From: Actinomycetales bacterium
GTDB lineage: Bacteria; Actinomycetota; Actinomycetes; Actinomycetales; Dermatophilaceae
Direction of reading: 5' to 3'
Length of the DNA stretch: 64,000 bases
NCBI GenBank assembly: GCA_016710385.1
Contig: JADJVX010000005.1
Coordinates: 9,665-73,664 of the forward strand
Positions 37,268 through 45,826 of this stretch are shown piece after piece. The position numbers were made by a program, and so were the translations under genes. The number at the start of each line of letters is the position of its first letter. Positions within the stretch are counted from its first letter, which is position 1. Under the pieces are notes generated by a model, which was not told the origin of the DNA, did not search any database, and saw nothing but the letters and a program-made list of their open reading frames with translations.

Positions 37268-39819
37268 CCTTCGCCGATGTCCTCGTCGTCGGCATTCTGC
37301 TGACCTTGACCGCCTTCGGCCTGTGGACCCTGCTGGCGGTGGCGAGGACGCGTGATCCGGGAATCCTGGTGATCCTCGTGCTGACGGCATACTGGTCCGT
37401 GGTCGGGGCCATCCCGTTGTTGTTGGCCAAGCGCGAGGCCGGTGGCTTGGTGTCCAGCTACATCGAGGACCGGCTCTTCATCGTGTATCCCGACGGGGAC
37501 TACTCGGTCACCCTCATGAGCTACGCGATCTTCATGCTCGGCGCGGTTCTCACCTACTGGGCACTCACCGGTCGCGACGTCGACCGGAGGAAGACACTGG
37601 CGAGCTGGGACCACCTGGCCCGGCATTTCTCCCATGTCACCATGCTCGCGATCGTCGGTGCCGGGACAGCCGCCAAGATCGCGATCGTCGGCTACCTGGT
37701 CCGCTCCAGTGGTGGCGAGAGTCTCTATATGGCGACCCGCATCGTTCGCGGCGAAACCGCAGGAGTGCTGCGGATCTACCAGTACCTCAACATCATCTCC
37801 GGGTATTCCTTGGCGTGTGGCTTGGCCGTGTGGTTGAGCTTCCGGGTTTCCCGTGAGGTGTACTCGGCGAGGGCGCGCATCCTGGTGTGGGCGGCATACC
37901 TGGGTCTCGCCGCTGAGGGGCTGGGCGAGAACACCCTGCTCGGTAACCGTGCCGCGCCGCTGCTCATCATGACCGCCTTGGCCGTCGGGTGGGTCTCGTG
38001 GCGATTCCTGCCGGCCTCCAAGAGCGAGCGACGTCCGCTCGCGGCCCGATTCGGGTTGTTGTCGCTGGCCGGGGTCATCACCATCGGCACCATCGGCATT
38101 TCTCGCGGTGGCAGCATCTCCAGCCCCGGGGCGGTCGTCGCGAGCGTCATCAGCAACCTCTCGTCCATCGGCAACGTCTTCACCCAGATGCTGGCCAGCA
38201 ACGAGAAGTTGGCCGCGCACATGGCGTTGTACGGAGTGATCCGACAGCCCAGTCTCCCGCGTGACCCCCTGGCACCGAACAGCTACGCCGTCTACACCGA
38301 TCTCGTCCAGGCACCCGAAGACCAGGTCTTCACGCTGCATTACATCGCCGGTTGGTGGCTGCGAGTCGGTCCCTGGGGAGTGGTGCTTGCCGCCCTGTCG
38401 TTCGGTCTGGTGCTCGTCGGCCTCCATCTGCTCAGCCGCTCAGCCGGGGGCTGGGTGCGCTCGGCCTTCGCGCTGCCGGCCGCGATCCTGCCGGCAGCCG
38501 GGGTGCCAGTCACCGTGCTCCGGTCCGGGCCGGAGTCGCTGCGCAGTGTCGCGATCGAACTCGTCCTCATCCCGGGCGCGGTCTGCCTGGTGAGCCTGTG
38601 GCCCATGCGGTATCGGCTCTCCACGACGAACCTCCCCGTCCTGTCCCCCTCAGCACCTGCATCCCCGTCTGGCCGTAGAGGAGCACCTTCCATGAACACG
38701 AACGCATCGAACGACCTCCGACGTGTGGCGTCTGCGATCCTGCGACGCTGGTGGGTCGTGGTGGCCGCCATGGTGATCGGGTCGCTTCTGGCGCTTTCCA
38801 TGGGCCAAAAGGGCAATGCGGCCACCGCAGAGACCCGGGTGCCGGTCCCGACGCTTGCGGCAATGAACGTCCTGGGACGGGTCGTGGACGTCAAACTCCC
38901 CCTGGACTCGCTCGTCGCCTCACTGACCTCTGACGAGACCACGCGTCGCCTCGGGGATGCCGTTGCCGGGTCGGCCGTCGTGACGACCACCGCGACCGAC
39001 AACTCCTCCGTCACTTTGCGGGTGACTGCCGGTTCGGCAACCCAGGCCGAGACAGCGGCCAGGGCGTATGCCGGCGAGCTCGTCAGGGTGCACTCCGATT
39101 ATGTGAAGGCTCAGGCTGCGCTGGGCCTCAAGACGCTCGATGCCGCTATCTCCACCATCATGGCGGGATTGGGTCCCAACGGGAGCGCGTCCCAAGACGC
39201 CGCAACCGTCTCGGTGTTGGGTCGGCTCGCCGACCTGCAGTCGGACCGGGCCATCTTGGAACAGGCTGCGACACGGCAACCGGCCGAGCCCACGGTGAAG
39301 GTCGTCTCGTCGTCCAACTCGGTCACCTCGACCATCATCATGTTCGCCTTGGCCTTCGGCGCTATCGCAGCGGCCTTGCTCGGGATCCTCGCGTTGCGAA
39401 ACCGCACCTTGCGCTACCCCGAGGACGTTGACACGGTGCTCGGCTCGGGCAGCCTGGCCGCTACCTATGACAGCACCTCCATGGGATGGCCCGTCGCTGC
39501 GCTGATCTCACGCCTGGGCGCCCAAGGCACCGTCAACCTGATGCCTGCCGGGCCGGCTTACACCGACGCCGAGATGGAACGTCTGCGCGCTGCCGCGGGA
39601 GCCGGCACGACGCTGCGCTTCCTGCCGCCTACGAGCAGCCCGGCCAACGGCGCCCCGGCCGTCGAAGGGCCCGTGCTGCTCACCGCACGACTCGGGGCTG
39701 ACTCGGCGGGCGGCCTGGTCGCCGCTGCTCGGGCGGTGACCGCAGCTGGGGCCTCCCTCGCAGGGGTCCTCGCGGTGTCCCCGGCCAAGCATGGCGCCGC
39801 GGCCAGGGTGAAGGTCTAG
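37264..39819 (+). CDS. Fused polysaccharide polymerase and Wzz-like chain-length protein
   Basis: One uninterrupted frame of 851 residues. Residues 1-450 are a polytopic protein with about eleven helices (from DVLVVGILLTLTAFGLWTLL to LVLIPGAVCLVSLW), the form of Wzy-type O-antigen polymerases. After a Ser/Pro-rich linker, residues 477-851 read as a Wzz-like protein: a helix after RRWW (VVVAAMVIGSLLAL), a periplasmic domain with LRVTAGSATQAETAARAYAGE, a second helix (IIMFALAFGAIAAALLGILAL) and a C-terminal tail without Walker motifs. An internal ATG at 38692 has its own Shine-Dalgarno AGAGGAGC, so the second part may also be made alone. The GTG at 37264 overlaps the previous stop as GTGA. Confidence 0.8.
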   Translation: MTFADVLVVGILLTLTAFGLWTLLAVARTRDPGILVILVLTAYWSVVGAIPLLLAKREAGGLVSSYIEDRLFIVYPDGDYSVTLMSYAIFMLGAVLTYWALTGRDVDRRKTLASWDHLARHFSHVTMLAIVGAGTAAKIAIVGYLVRSSGGESLYMATRIVRGETAGVLRIYQYLNIISGYSLACGLAVWLSFRVSREVYSARARILVWAAYLGLAAEGLGENTLLGNRAAPLLIMTALAVGWVSWRFLPASKSERRPLAARFGLLSLAGVITIGTIGISRGGSISSPGAVVASVISNLSSIGNVFTQMLASNEKLAAHMALYGVIRQPSLPRDPLAPNSYAVYTDLVQAPEDQVFTLHYIAGWWLRVGPWGVVLAALSFGLVLVGLHLLSRSAGGWVRSAFALPAAILPAAGVPVTVLRSGPESLRSVAIELVLIPGAVCLVSLWPMRYRLSTTNLPVLSPSAPASPSGRRGAPSMNTNASNDLRRVASAILRRWWVVVAAMVIGSLLALSMGQKGNAATAETRVPVPTLAAMNVLGRVVDVKLPLDSLVASLTSDETTRRLGDAVAGSAVVTTTATDNSSVTLRVTAGSATQAETAARAYAGELVRVHSDYVKAQAALGLKTLDAAISTIMAGLGPNGSASQDAATVSVLGRLADLQSDRAILEQAATRQPAEPTVKVVSSSNSVTSTIIMFALAFGAIAAALLGILALRNRTLRYPEDVDTVLGSGSLAATYDSTSMGWPVAALISRLGAQGTVNLMPAGPAYTDAEMERLRAAAGAGTTLRFLPPTSSPANGAPAVEGPVLLTARLGADSAGGLVAAARAVTAAGASLAGVLAVSPAKHGAAARVKV

Positions 39820-41069
39820 TGGTTGCCGCGGGACCCGGTGCCGTCATGGCCAGGTCGGGATGGCCGGTCGTTCTCGTCATCAACCAGTTCGCGATGCCGC
39901 GGACCCAATGGGGCCTGACCCGCAACGCCGAACTCTTCAGCCGGGTCCAGGGCTGGGATCCGGTCATCGTCTCGGCAAGTCGGGACCACTACTCGCAAGC
40001 AGTCTTCACCACGACGGACCCGCTGTTCCGACTGGTGGACGTCCCGGCATACCAGGGCAATGGACCCAAGCGGATGTGGGGATGGGTCGTGTTCGGGGCC
40101 CGAGCGGCGCGCATCGGGCTGATGACCAAGCGCCTGGGCTTGGTCTTCGCCTCCTCGCCGCACCTGTTGGCACCGGTCGCAGGCTACCTCGTCTCACTCG
40201 TGCGCCGGGTGCCCCTCGTCGTGGAGATCCGCGACCTGTGGCCCGAGTCGATCGTGGCGTCGGGCAACCTGCGCCGCGGAAGCACCATCCACCGGGTGCT
40301 GCAGTGGCTCGAGCGGTTCCTCTACCACCGGGCCGCTCAGTTGGTCGTCGTGACTCAGGGATGGGAGGAGCATTTCGCCGCGCTCGGCGTGCCGGCCGAC
40401 AAGGTCCACGTCGTGCCCAATGGCACCGAGGTCGCCGACCTCCCGAGCGCGACCGAACGCGAAGCCCTGCGCAAGCAACTCGGCATCACGGGGATCACGG
40501 CCGTGTATGCCGGCGCGCACGGCCCTGCGAATGGGCTGGGTCAGGTGCTCGACGCGGCCGCAAAGCTGCCCGAGGTCAATTTCGTGCTCATCGGTGCTGG
40601 GGCCGAGCGGGAAGCGCTCCTTGATCGGTCTCGCCGCGAGGGGCTCACGAACGTCGAGTTCCGTTCTCCCGTGCCGAGGTCCGAGCTTGTCCAGCTCCTG
40701 GCCGCCTGCGATATCGGCATCCATGTGCTTGCCCCGTGGGACCTGCTCTCCCAGGGGCTCTCCCCGAACAAGGTGTTCGACTACTTCGCCGCCGGCCTAC
40801 CACTGGTGAGCAACTGCGCTGACGGGCTGAGGGCCGTGGTCACCGACGGCGAAGCCGGACGGCTGGGGTCGTTCTCCGAGCTCGGACAGTGCCTCGCCGA
40901 CGTCGCGCACGCCAGCGATGAACAACGTCGCGCCTGGGGCGCGGCCGGTCGCGAGATCGTCACCACCCGCTACTCGCGCTCGTCGGCTGCCGCGCAGCTC
41001 ACCGATATCCTCGATGCTGCGGCCCGGCCGAGGCGCCGCCTGAGTCGACCCTGGACCCGACGCCGGTAA
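39819..41069 (+). CDS. Glycosyltransferase (WbuB-like, family 4)
   Basis: 416 residues. N-terminal segment WPVVLVINQFAMPRTQWGLTR and PLVVEIRDLWPESIVASG are typical of WbuB/GT4 enzymes that transfer N-acetylamino sugars in O-antigen assembly. Further segments are VVPNGTEVADLP, AVYAGAHGPANGLGQVLDAA, FVLIGAGAEREALL and a C-terminal SPNKVFDYFAAGLPLVSN donor site. The GTG at 39819 overlaps the preceding TAG by one base and follows GAAGG; an ATG at 39846 is the alternative. Last gene of the plus-strand run, facing the minus-strand sugar-synthesis run with a 24-base gap. Confidence 0.88.
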   Translation: MVAAGPGAVMARSGWPVVLVINQFAMPRTQWGLTRNAELFSRVQGWDPVIVSASRDHYSQAVFTTTDPLFRLVDVPAYQGNGPKRMWGWVVFGARAARIGLMTKRLGLVFASSPHLLAPVAGYLVSLVRRVPLVVEIRDLWPESIVASGNLRRGSTIHRVLQWLERFLYHRAAQLVVVTQGWEEHFAALGVPADKVHVVPNGTEVADLPSATEREALRKQLGITGITAVYAGAHGPANGLGQVLDAAAKLPEVNFVLIGAGAEREALLDRSRREGLTNVEFRSPVPRSELVQLLAACDIGIHVLAPWDLLSQGLSPNKVFDYFAAGLPLVSNCADGLRAVVTDGEAGRLGSFSELGQCLADVAHASDEQRRAWGAAGREIVTTRYSRSSAAAQLTDILDAAARPRRRLSRPWTRRR

Positions 41070-41093
41070 CCGAGAGCCGAGATCCGCTTAGGC

Positions 41094-42086
41094 TCAGGCC
41101 GAGAGTCGGACGACCTGGCCGGAGGCCGCAGCCTCGAGCACGGCTTCGGCAACCTCGACGATCCGCACCCCCTGCTCGAGGGTGACGATGTCAGATTCCT
41201 TGCCCTGGACCGCGTTACGGAATGCCTCGTGCTCGGTGCGCAGAGGTTCCGGCTTGGCGATGGCGTAACGCACCACATCACCCTCCGAGACCCCGCGGAA
41301 GTTCGCCACCTCGTCCCAGGCCCGTGCGGTCGTCCCGTTGGCGTAGTAGGTGAGGTCGGCAGTCAACGTGTCACACACGAACGCGCCGTGCTCTCCAGTG
41401 ATGACGGTGACCCGTTCCTTCATCGGCGAGAGCCAGTTGACCAGGTGCGACGTCACCGTGCCACCTTCCAGGCGCCCGGTGATAGCAATGAGGTCTTCGT
41501 GGGCACGACCGCTTCGGTATGCCGCCTGGGCAGCAACCAGCTCGAACGGGCGCTGCGCGACCCACGATGTGAGGTCGATGTCGTGGGTGGCGAGGTCCTT
41601 GACCACCCCCACGTCAGCGATCCGCCCCGGGAACGGGCCCTGGCGCCGAGTGACGATCTGCAGGATCGTCCCCAGATGACCGTCGGCGATCATGGCCCGG
41701 GCCCGCTGCAGCGAGGGGTTGTAGCGCTCGATGTGGCCGACAGCTCCGACGAGCCCGCGGCTGCCAAACGCCTCGGCAAGGCGCCGAGCGCCGGCGACAT
41801 CCGAGGCCAGTGGCTTCTCGAGCATGGTGTGCACGCCCGCCTCGGCCAGCACGAGGCCGATCTCTTCGTGCAGCCCCGTGGGGGCCGCGACGACGCAGTA
41901 GTCCACGCCCTTCGCGACGAGCTCCTCCACGGTGCGCAGCACCTCACGTCCGCCAGCGGCGCCGTGGACGTCACCGCCCGGGTCGGCGACCGCGACGAGT
42001 TCGACACCTTCGAGGGACCCTAGCACCCGGGCGTGGTGTCGGCCCATCATGCCCAGCCCGACCAGGCCGGCCCGCAAGATGGCCAT
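41094..42086 (-). CDS. Gfo/Idh/MocA oxidoreductase (WbpB-like)
   Basis: 330 residues. N-terminal NAD-binding fold AGLVGLGMMGRHHARVLG, then VVAAPTGLHEEIGLVLAEAG and the EKPLA motif with the family lysine. The middle segment VGHIERYNPSLQRARAMI is typical of UDP-N-acetylglucosaminuronate 3-dehydrogenases such as WbpB/WlbA, which oxidise C3 so that an aminotransferase can act. That aminotransferase gene lies immediately upstream, its TGA overlapping this ATG by one base (TGATG). The order 45.1 to 41.1 kb is wbpA, wbpD, wbpE, wbpB. Confidence 0.87.
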   Translation of the reverse strand: MAILRAGLVGLGMMGRHHARVLGSLEGVELVAVADPGGDVHGAAGGREVLRTVEELVAKGVDYCVVAAPTGLHEEIGLVLAEAGVHTMLEKPLASDVAGARRLAEAFGSRGLVGAVGHIERYNPSLQRARAMIADGHLGTILQIVTRRQGPFPGRIADVGVVKDLATHDIDLTSWVAQRPFELVAAQAAYRSGRAHEDLIAITGRLEGGTVTSHLVNWLSPMKERVTVITGEHGAFVCDTLTADLTYYANGTTARAWDEVANFRGVSEGDVVRYAIAKPEPLRTEHEAFRNAVQGKESDIVTLEQGVRIVEVAEAVLEAAASGQVVRLSA

Positions 42087-43174
42087 CAAGCACCAGCCTT
42101 GGCCAGCGCGTTGACCGCCGTGACGATCCGCTCCAGGTCGGCCTGGGTCAGCGACGGGTGCACCGGCAGCGACAAGCACTCCTTCGCCGCCTGCTCGGTC
42201 TGGGGCAGGTCGAAGTCATGCCCGAACGGGGCCAACCGGTGGTTGGGCACGGGGTAGAACATCCCCGACCCCACGGCATACTCCTCGCGCAGCGCCTTTG
42301 CGAGGCCGTCGCGGTCCTGGGGCACCCGGATCGTGTACTGGTGGTAGACGTGCACGGCGCCGGCACGCACCGGCGGGGGCGTGACGCCCTGCAGGTTGGC
42401 CGACAGGAAGGCCGCGTTGGCCTGCCGGGTGGCCGTCCAGGCGTCGACCTTGAGCAGCTGGGCGCGACCGATCGCCGCGTGGATATCGGTCATCCGGGTG
42501 TTGAAGCCGACAACCTCGTTTTCGTATTGGCGCTCCATGCCCTGGTTGCGGTAGAGCCGCATCATCCGCTCGGTGTGAGCGTCGGCCACCGAGACCATGC
42601 CGCCCTCGCCAGAGGTCATGTTCTTCGTGGGGTAGAGCGAGAACATCGCGAACTGGCCGAACGCTCCGACGGGAGTGCCGTCGAGGGACGCGCCGTGGGC
42701 CTGGGCGGCGTCCTCGAAGAGCTTGAGGCCGCGCCGGTCGGCGAGCTCGCGCAGCGGCCCCATCGAGGCCGGGTGGCCGTAGAGGTGGACCGGCATGATG
42801 CCGACGGTGCGCTCGGTGATCGCCGCCTCGACCGATGCCGGGTCGAGACAGAAGGTGTCCGGCTCGATGTCGGCGAAGACCGGCGTGGAACCGGTGAGAG
42901 CCACGGAGTTGGCCGTCGCAGCGAAGGTGAACGAGGGCACGATGACCTCGTCACCGGCTGTGACGCCGCTGGACAGCAGACCCAGGTGGAGTCCGGAGGT
43001 GCCGGAGTTGACCGCCACGCAGGCCCGGCCGAGCCCGAAGTGGGCCGCGAACTCCTCCTCGAAGGCCTTGACCTCAGGGCCTTGGGCGAGCATGCCGGAC
43101 CGGATGACGCGGGTCACCGCTTCGATCTCTTCGTCCCCGACAAGCGGGCGGGCGGGCGGGATGAACTCAGCCAT
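42086..43174 (-). CDS. PLP-dependent sugar aminotransferase (WbpE-like, DegT/DnrJ/EryC1)
   Basis: 362 residues. It would transfer an amino group from glutamate to the 3-keto sugar made by the WbpB-like protein. PLP-binding features are NSGTSGLHLGL near the N-terminus, EDAAQAHGAS with the Asp that pairs with the PLP nitrogen, and SLYPTKNMTSGEGG carrying the Schiff-base lysine. GRAQLLKVDAW and the C-terminal SLPVHPSLTQADLERIV complete the family pattern. It overlaps the acetyltransferase gene by 8 bp and the WbpB-like gene by one base, so the three are one translational unit. Confidence 0.9.
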   Translation of the reverse strand: MAEFIPPARPLVGDEEIEAVTRVIRSGMLAQGPEVKAFEEEFAAHFGLGRACVAVNSGTSGLHLGLLSSGVTAGDEVIVPSFTFAATANSVALTGSTPVFADIEPDTFCLDPASVEAAITERTVGIMPVHLYGHPASMGPLRELADRRGLKLFEDAAQAHGASLDGTPVGAFGQFAMFSLYPTKNMTSGEGGMVSVADAHTERMMRLYRNQGMERQYENEVVGFNTRMTDIHAAIGRAQLLKVDAWTATRQANAAFLSANLQGVTPPPVRAGAVHVYHQYTIRVPQDRDGLAKALREEYAVGSGMFYPVPNHRLAPFGHDFDLPQTEQAAKECLSLPVHPSLTQADLERIVTAVNALAKAGA

Positions 43175-43766
43175 GAGCGTGCTCCATCAGTTGACCATCT
43201 GATTCTGTATAGGTGGCGCCGGTCTGCGGGCAGGTCCAGGTGCCGTCCGGTCCGGGCTCCAGCGGCACGCCGGCGCGTCCGACCCATCCGATCCGTCGCG
43301 CAGGCACACCGGCGACGAGGGCGAAGTCGGGCACGTCCTTGATGACGACCGAGCCGGCGGCGACCAGGGCCCATCGACCGATCGTCACCGGTGCGACGCA
43401 GACAGCGCGGGCGCCGATCGACGCTCCTTCGCGACAGGTCACGCCCACGGCTTCCCAGTCGTCGCCCCGCTTGAGCGACCCATCCGGAGCCACCGAGCGC
43501 GGGTAGTGGTCGTTGGTGAACACGGCGGCCGGCCCGACGAAGACGCCGTCCTCCAGGCGCGCCGGTTCGTAGACCAGGGCGTAGTTCTGCACTTTGCAGT
43601 TGCGCCCCATGACGACGCCGGTGCCGATGTAGGCACCGCGTCCGACGATGCAGTTCTCGCCCAGGACCGCGCCCTCGCGCACCTGAGCGAGGTGCCAGAT
43701 CGAGCTGCCGTCGCCGAGCGATGCCTCCGGGGAGACGTCGGCGGTGTCGATGACCCGCACCGTCAT
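43167..43766 (-). CDS. Hexapeptide-repeat sugar N-acetyltransferase (WbpD-like)
   Basis: 199 residues, left-handed beta-helix fold. Imperfect hexapeptide repeats run from VLGENCIVGRGAYIGTGVVM to ASIGARAVCVAPVTIGRWA, with the loop VFTNDHYPRS typical of WbpD/WlbB enzymes that acetylate the 3-amino group of UDP-GlcNAc3NA using acetyl-CoA. The C-terminus (TWTCPQTGATYTESDGQLM) carries a short extension that looks like half of a zinc-ribbon motif. The ATG at 43766 starts 1 base after the stop of the wbpA-like gene. Confidence 0.88.
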   Translation of the reverse strand: MTVRVIDTADVSPEASLGDGSSIWHLAQVREGAVLGENCIVGRGAYIGTGVVMGRNCKVQNYALVYEPARLEDGVFVGPAAVFTNDHYPRSVAPDGSLKRGDDWEAVGVTCREGASIGARAVCVAPVTIGRWALVAAGSVVIKDVPDFALVAGVPARRIGWVGRAGVPLEPGPDGTWTCPQTGATYTESDGQLMEHAHG

Positions 43767-43767
43767 G

Positions 43768-45096
43768 TCAGTTCCCCTCCGGTGCCGGCTTGCCGACCAC
43801 CCGCACTGCGACGCCAGGGAAGCCGCCCTCGGTCATGATCGAACGGCCGTCGACGAGCACCGACACTCCGGGGAAGTCGGCGGCCGTCGTGTCGGCGTAG
43901 TCGGCGTGATTGGTGTGGACGAGGACGATGTCGACCGGGTCCCCGAGATGGTATGCCGTGAAGCCCAGCTTCTCGAGCTCGGCGTCGGTATACATCGGGT
44001 CGTGCACGAGGGCGACCCCACCGAGTCGGGTCACCTCGGCGACGGCGGGGAAGACGCCCGAGAACGCGGTCTCCTTGACCCCGCCCCGGTAGCTGGCACC
44101 GAGCACCGCCACCCGCTTGCCCGCCAAACCCCCGGCCAGCTCGGCGGCCAGGCCGACCGTGTATGCCGGCATGTCGGCATTCGCGGCCCGCGCGGCGCGG
44201 ACGACGGTGGCCTGCGGGTCGTTCCAGAGGTAGAGCCGCGGGTAGACCGGGATGCAGTGCCCGCCCACCGACATCCCGGGCAGGTGAATGTGGGAGTAGG
44301 GCTGGGAGTTGGACGCTTCGATGACCTGGTGCACGTCGATGCCGTTGGCCGCGGCGAAGCGCGCGAACTGGTTGGCCAGGCCGATGTTGACGTCGCGGTA
44401 GGTGGTCTCGGCCAGCTTCGCCATCTCGGCGGCTTCGGCACTGCCCAGGTCCCAGACCCCGTTGCCGCGCTCCAGATCGGGGCGCTCGTCGAATTGCAGC
44501 ACCTGCTCGTAGAAGGCCCGGGCCCGGTCGGCACCCGCCGCGTCGAGGCCGCCGATGAGCTTGGGGTAGCGACGGAGGTCGGCGAAGACCCGGCCGGTGA
44601 GGACTCGCTCCGGGGAGAAGACGAGGTGGAAGTCGCGCCCGGCGACCAGTCCCGACACCTGCTCGAGCGTGGGCTTCCACCGGGTGCGGGTGGTGCCGAC
44701 CGGCAAGGTGGTCTCGTAGCAGACCAGGGTGTGGTTCTCGGCGCGCAAGCCCCGGCCGATCGCTTCGGTCGCGCTGTCCATCCACCCGAAATCGGGCTTG
44801 GCGTCAGCGTCGACGAAGAGCGGGACGACGACCACCACGACCTGCGACTGAGCGACAGCGGCAGTGGTGTCGATCGTCGCAGTGAGTGTGCCGACGGAGA
44901 CGACGTCTGCGAGGTATTCCTGCAGGTGCGCCTCGCCGGGGAAGGGTTCCTTGCCTGCGTTGACGAGGTCGACCACCGCCGGATTGGTGTCGGCGCCGAT
45001 CACCTCGACCCCGGACCGCGCGAATTGCACTGCGAGCGGAAGCCCGATCTTGCCGAGGCCGACGACCGTCACCTTCACTTGTTTGCCAGTCCTCAC
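43768..45096 (-). CDS. Nucleotide-sugar dehydrogenase (WbpA-like UDP-GlcNAc 6-dehydrogenase)
   Basis: 442 residues of the UDP-glucose/GDP-mannose dehydrogenase family. Features in order: NAD site VTVVGLGKIGLPLAVQFAR, VVVVVPLFVD, ETTLPVGTTR, FSPERVLTGR, LAETTYRDVNIGLANQFAR and the active-site cysteine in SVGGHCIPVYP, then VLGASYRGGVKET. It oxidises C6 of UDP-GlcNAc to the uronate, the entry step to the diacetamido sugar made by the genes after it. Start taken at GTG 45096; GTG 45078 is also possible. First gene of the four-gene run. Confidence 0.9.
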   Translation of the reverse strand: MRTGKQVKVTVVGLGKIGLPLAVQFARSGVEVIGADTNPAVVDLVNAGKEPFPGEAHLQEYLADVVSVGTLTATIDTTAAVAQSQVVVVVVPLFVDADAKPDFGWMDSATEAIGRGLRAENHTLVCYETTLPVGTTRTRWKPTLEQVSGLVAGRDFHLVFSPERVLTGRVFADLRRYPKLIGGLDAAGADRARAFYEQVLQFDERPDLERGNGVWDLGSAEAAEMAKLAETTYRDVNIGLANQFARFAAANGIDVHQVIEASNSQPYSHIHLPGMSVGGHCIPVYPRLYLWNDPQATVVRAARAANADMPAYTVGLAAELAGGLAGKRVAVLGASYRGGVKETAFSGVFPAVAEVTRLGGVALVHDPMYTDAELEKLGFTAYHLGDPVDIVLVHTNHADYADTTAADFPGVSVLVDGRSIMTEGGFPGVAVRVVGKPAPEGN

Positions 45097-45195
45097 GTCA
45101 CGTCGTTCCCGGCCGACGATGATGCGGTCCGGGTGGTCATCGGCGGGCCGGTGGCACCGCGCACCGCCTACTTACTTTACCCGAGGCACCCGAGG

Positions 45196-45816
45196 TCACC
45201 CCCGAGCTACGACCGCCCACGCTGTTGCGATCAGCACACGCAGGTCCCCCAACAGCGAGCGCGTCCGGACATAATCGGCATACATGGCGACCTTCTGCGG
45301 CAGGAGCACCTCACGGTAATAGCGCTCCGGGTCCGACGCCTGCGCGAGGAGTTCCGACTCGTTACGGAACGCGATGCTGGCCGGGTCCGTGATCCCGGGC
45401 CGGACCGACAGGATGAGCTCGCGCTCGCTCTCGGGCCACAGCTCGACGTAACGGGCCACCTCGGGACGCGGCCCGACCAGGCTCATGGCGCCCACCAGCA
45501 CGTCGAAAAGCTGCGGTAACTCGTCGAGTTTCGACGTGCGCAACAGGGCCCCGACTCGGGTCACCCGAGCATCGCCTGCGGTGGTGACCTCGGGGCCACC
45601 GCTGCTAGCTCGCATGGATCGGAACTTGTGGATTCGAAACGGCTTGCCGTGCAAACCGATTCGCTCCTGGGTGAAGAGGATCGGTCCGGTGCGTTCAGCG
45701 GCCACGGCGATAGCCACCACAGCGATGACCGGCGAGAGCGCGAGCAGGAGTGTCCCCGACACGACAACGTCGACGGCGCGCTTGAGCTGGTCCCCCGACT
45801 GCTCGGTGACGGTCAT
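45196..45816 (-). CDS. Initiating sugar-phosphate transferase (PglC/WbaP-like)
   Basis: 206 residues, the short monotopic form without the extra N-terminal helices of WcaJ/WbaP. The single re-entrant hydrophobic segment (VVSGTLLLALSPVIAVVAIAV) is followed by GPILFTQERIGLHGKPFRIHKFRSM-type sequence, TSKLDELPQLFDVLVGAMSLVGPRPE and SVRPGITDPASI, the standard signature. It places the first sugar-1-phosphate on undecaprenyl phosphate, starting repeat-unit assembly. It follows the aminotransferase gene at 45827 by 10 bases, so the two are cotranscribed. Confidence 0.92.
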   Translation of the reverse strand: MTVTEQSGDQLKRAVDVVVSGTLLLALSPVIAVVAIAVAAERTGPILFTQERIGLHGKPFRIHKFRSMRASSGGPEVTTAGDARVTRVGALLRTSKLDELPQLFDVLVGAMSLVGPRPEVARYVELWPESERELILSVRPGITDPASIAFRNESELLAQASDPERYYREVLLPQKVAMYADYVRTRSLLGDLRVLIATAWAVVARG

Positions 45817-45826
45817 GACTGGCTCT

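Noticed and set aside
45175..45206. Short direct repeats CCCGAGG between the sugar-phosphate transferase and wbpA-like genes
   Set aside because: Two or three 7-base matches in GC-rich DNA are expected by chance; no iteron or CRISPR-like spacing.
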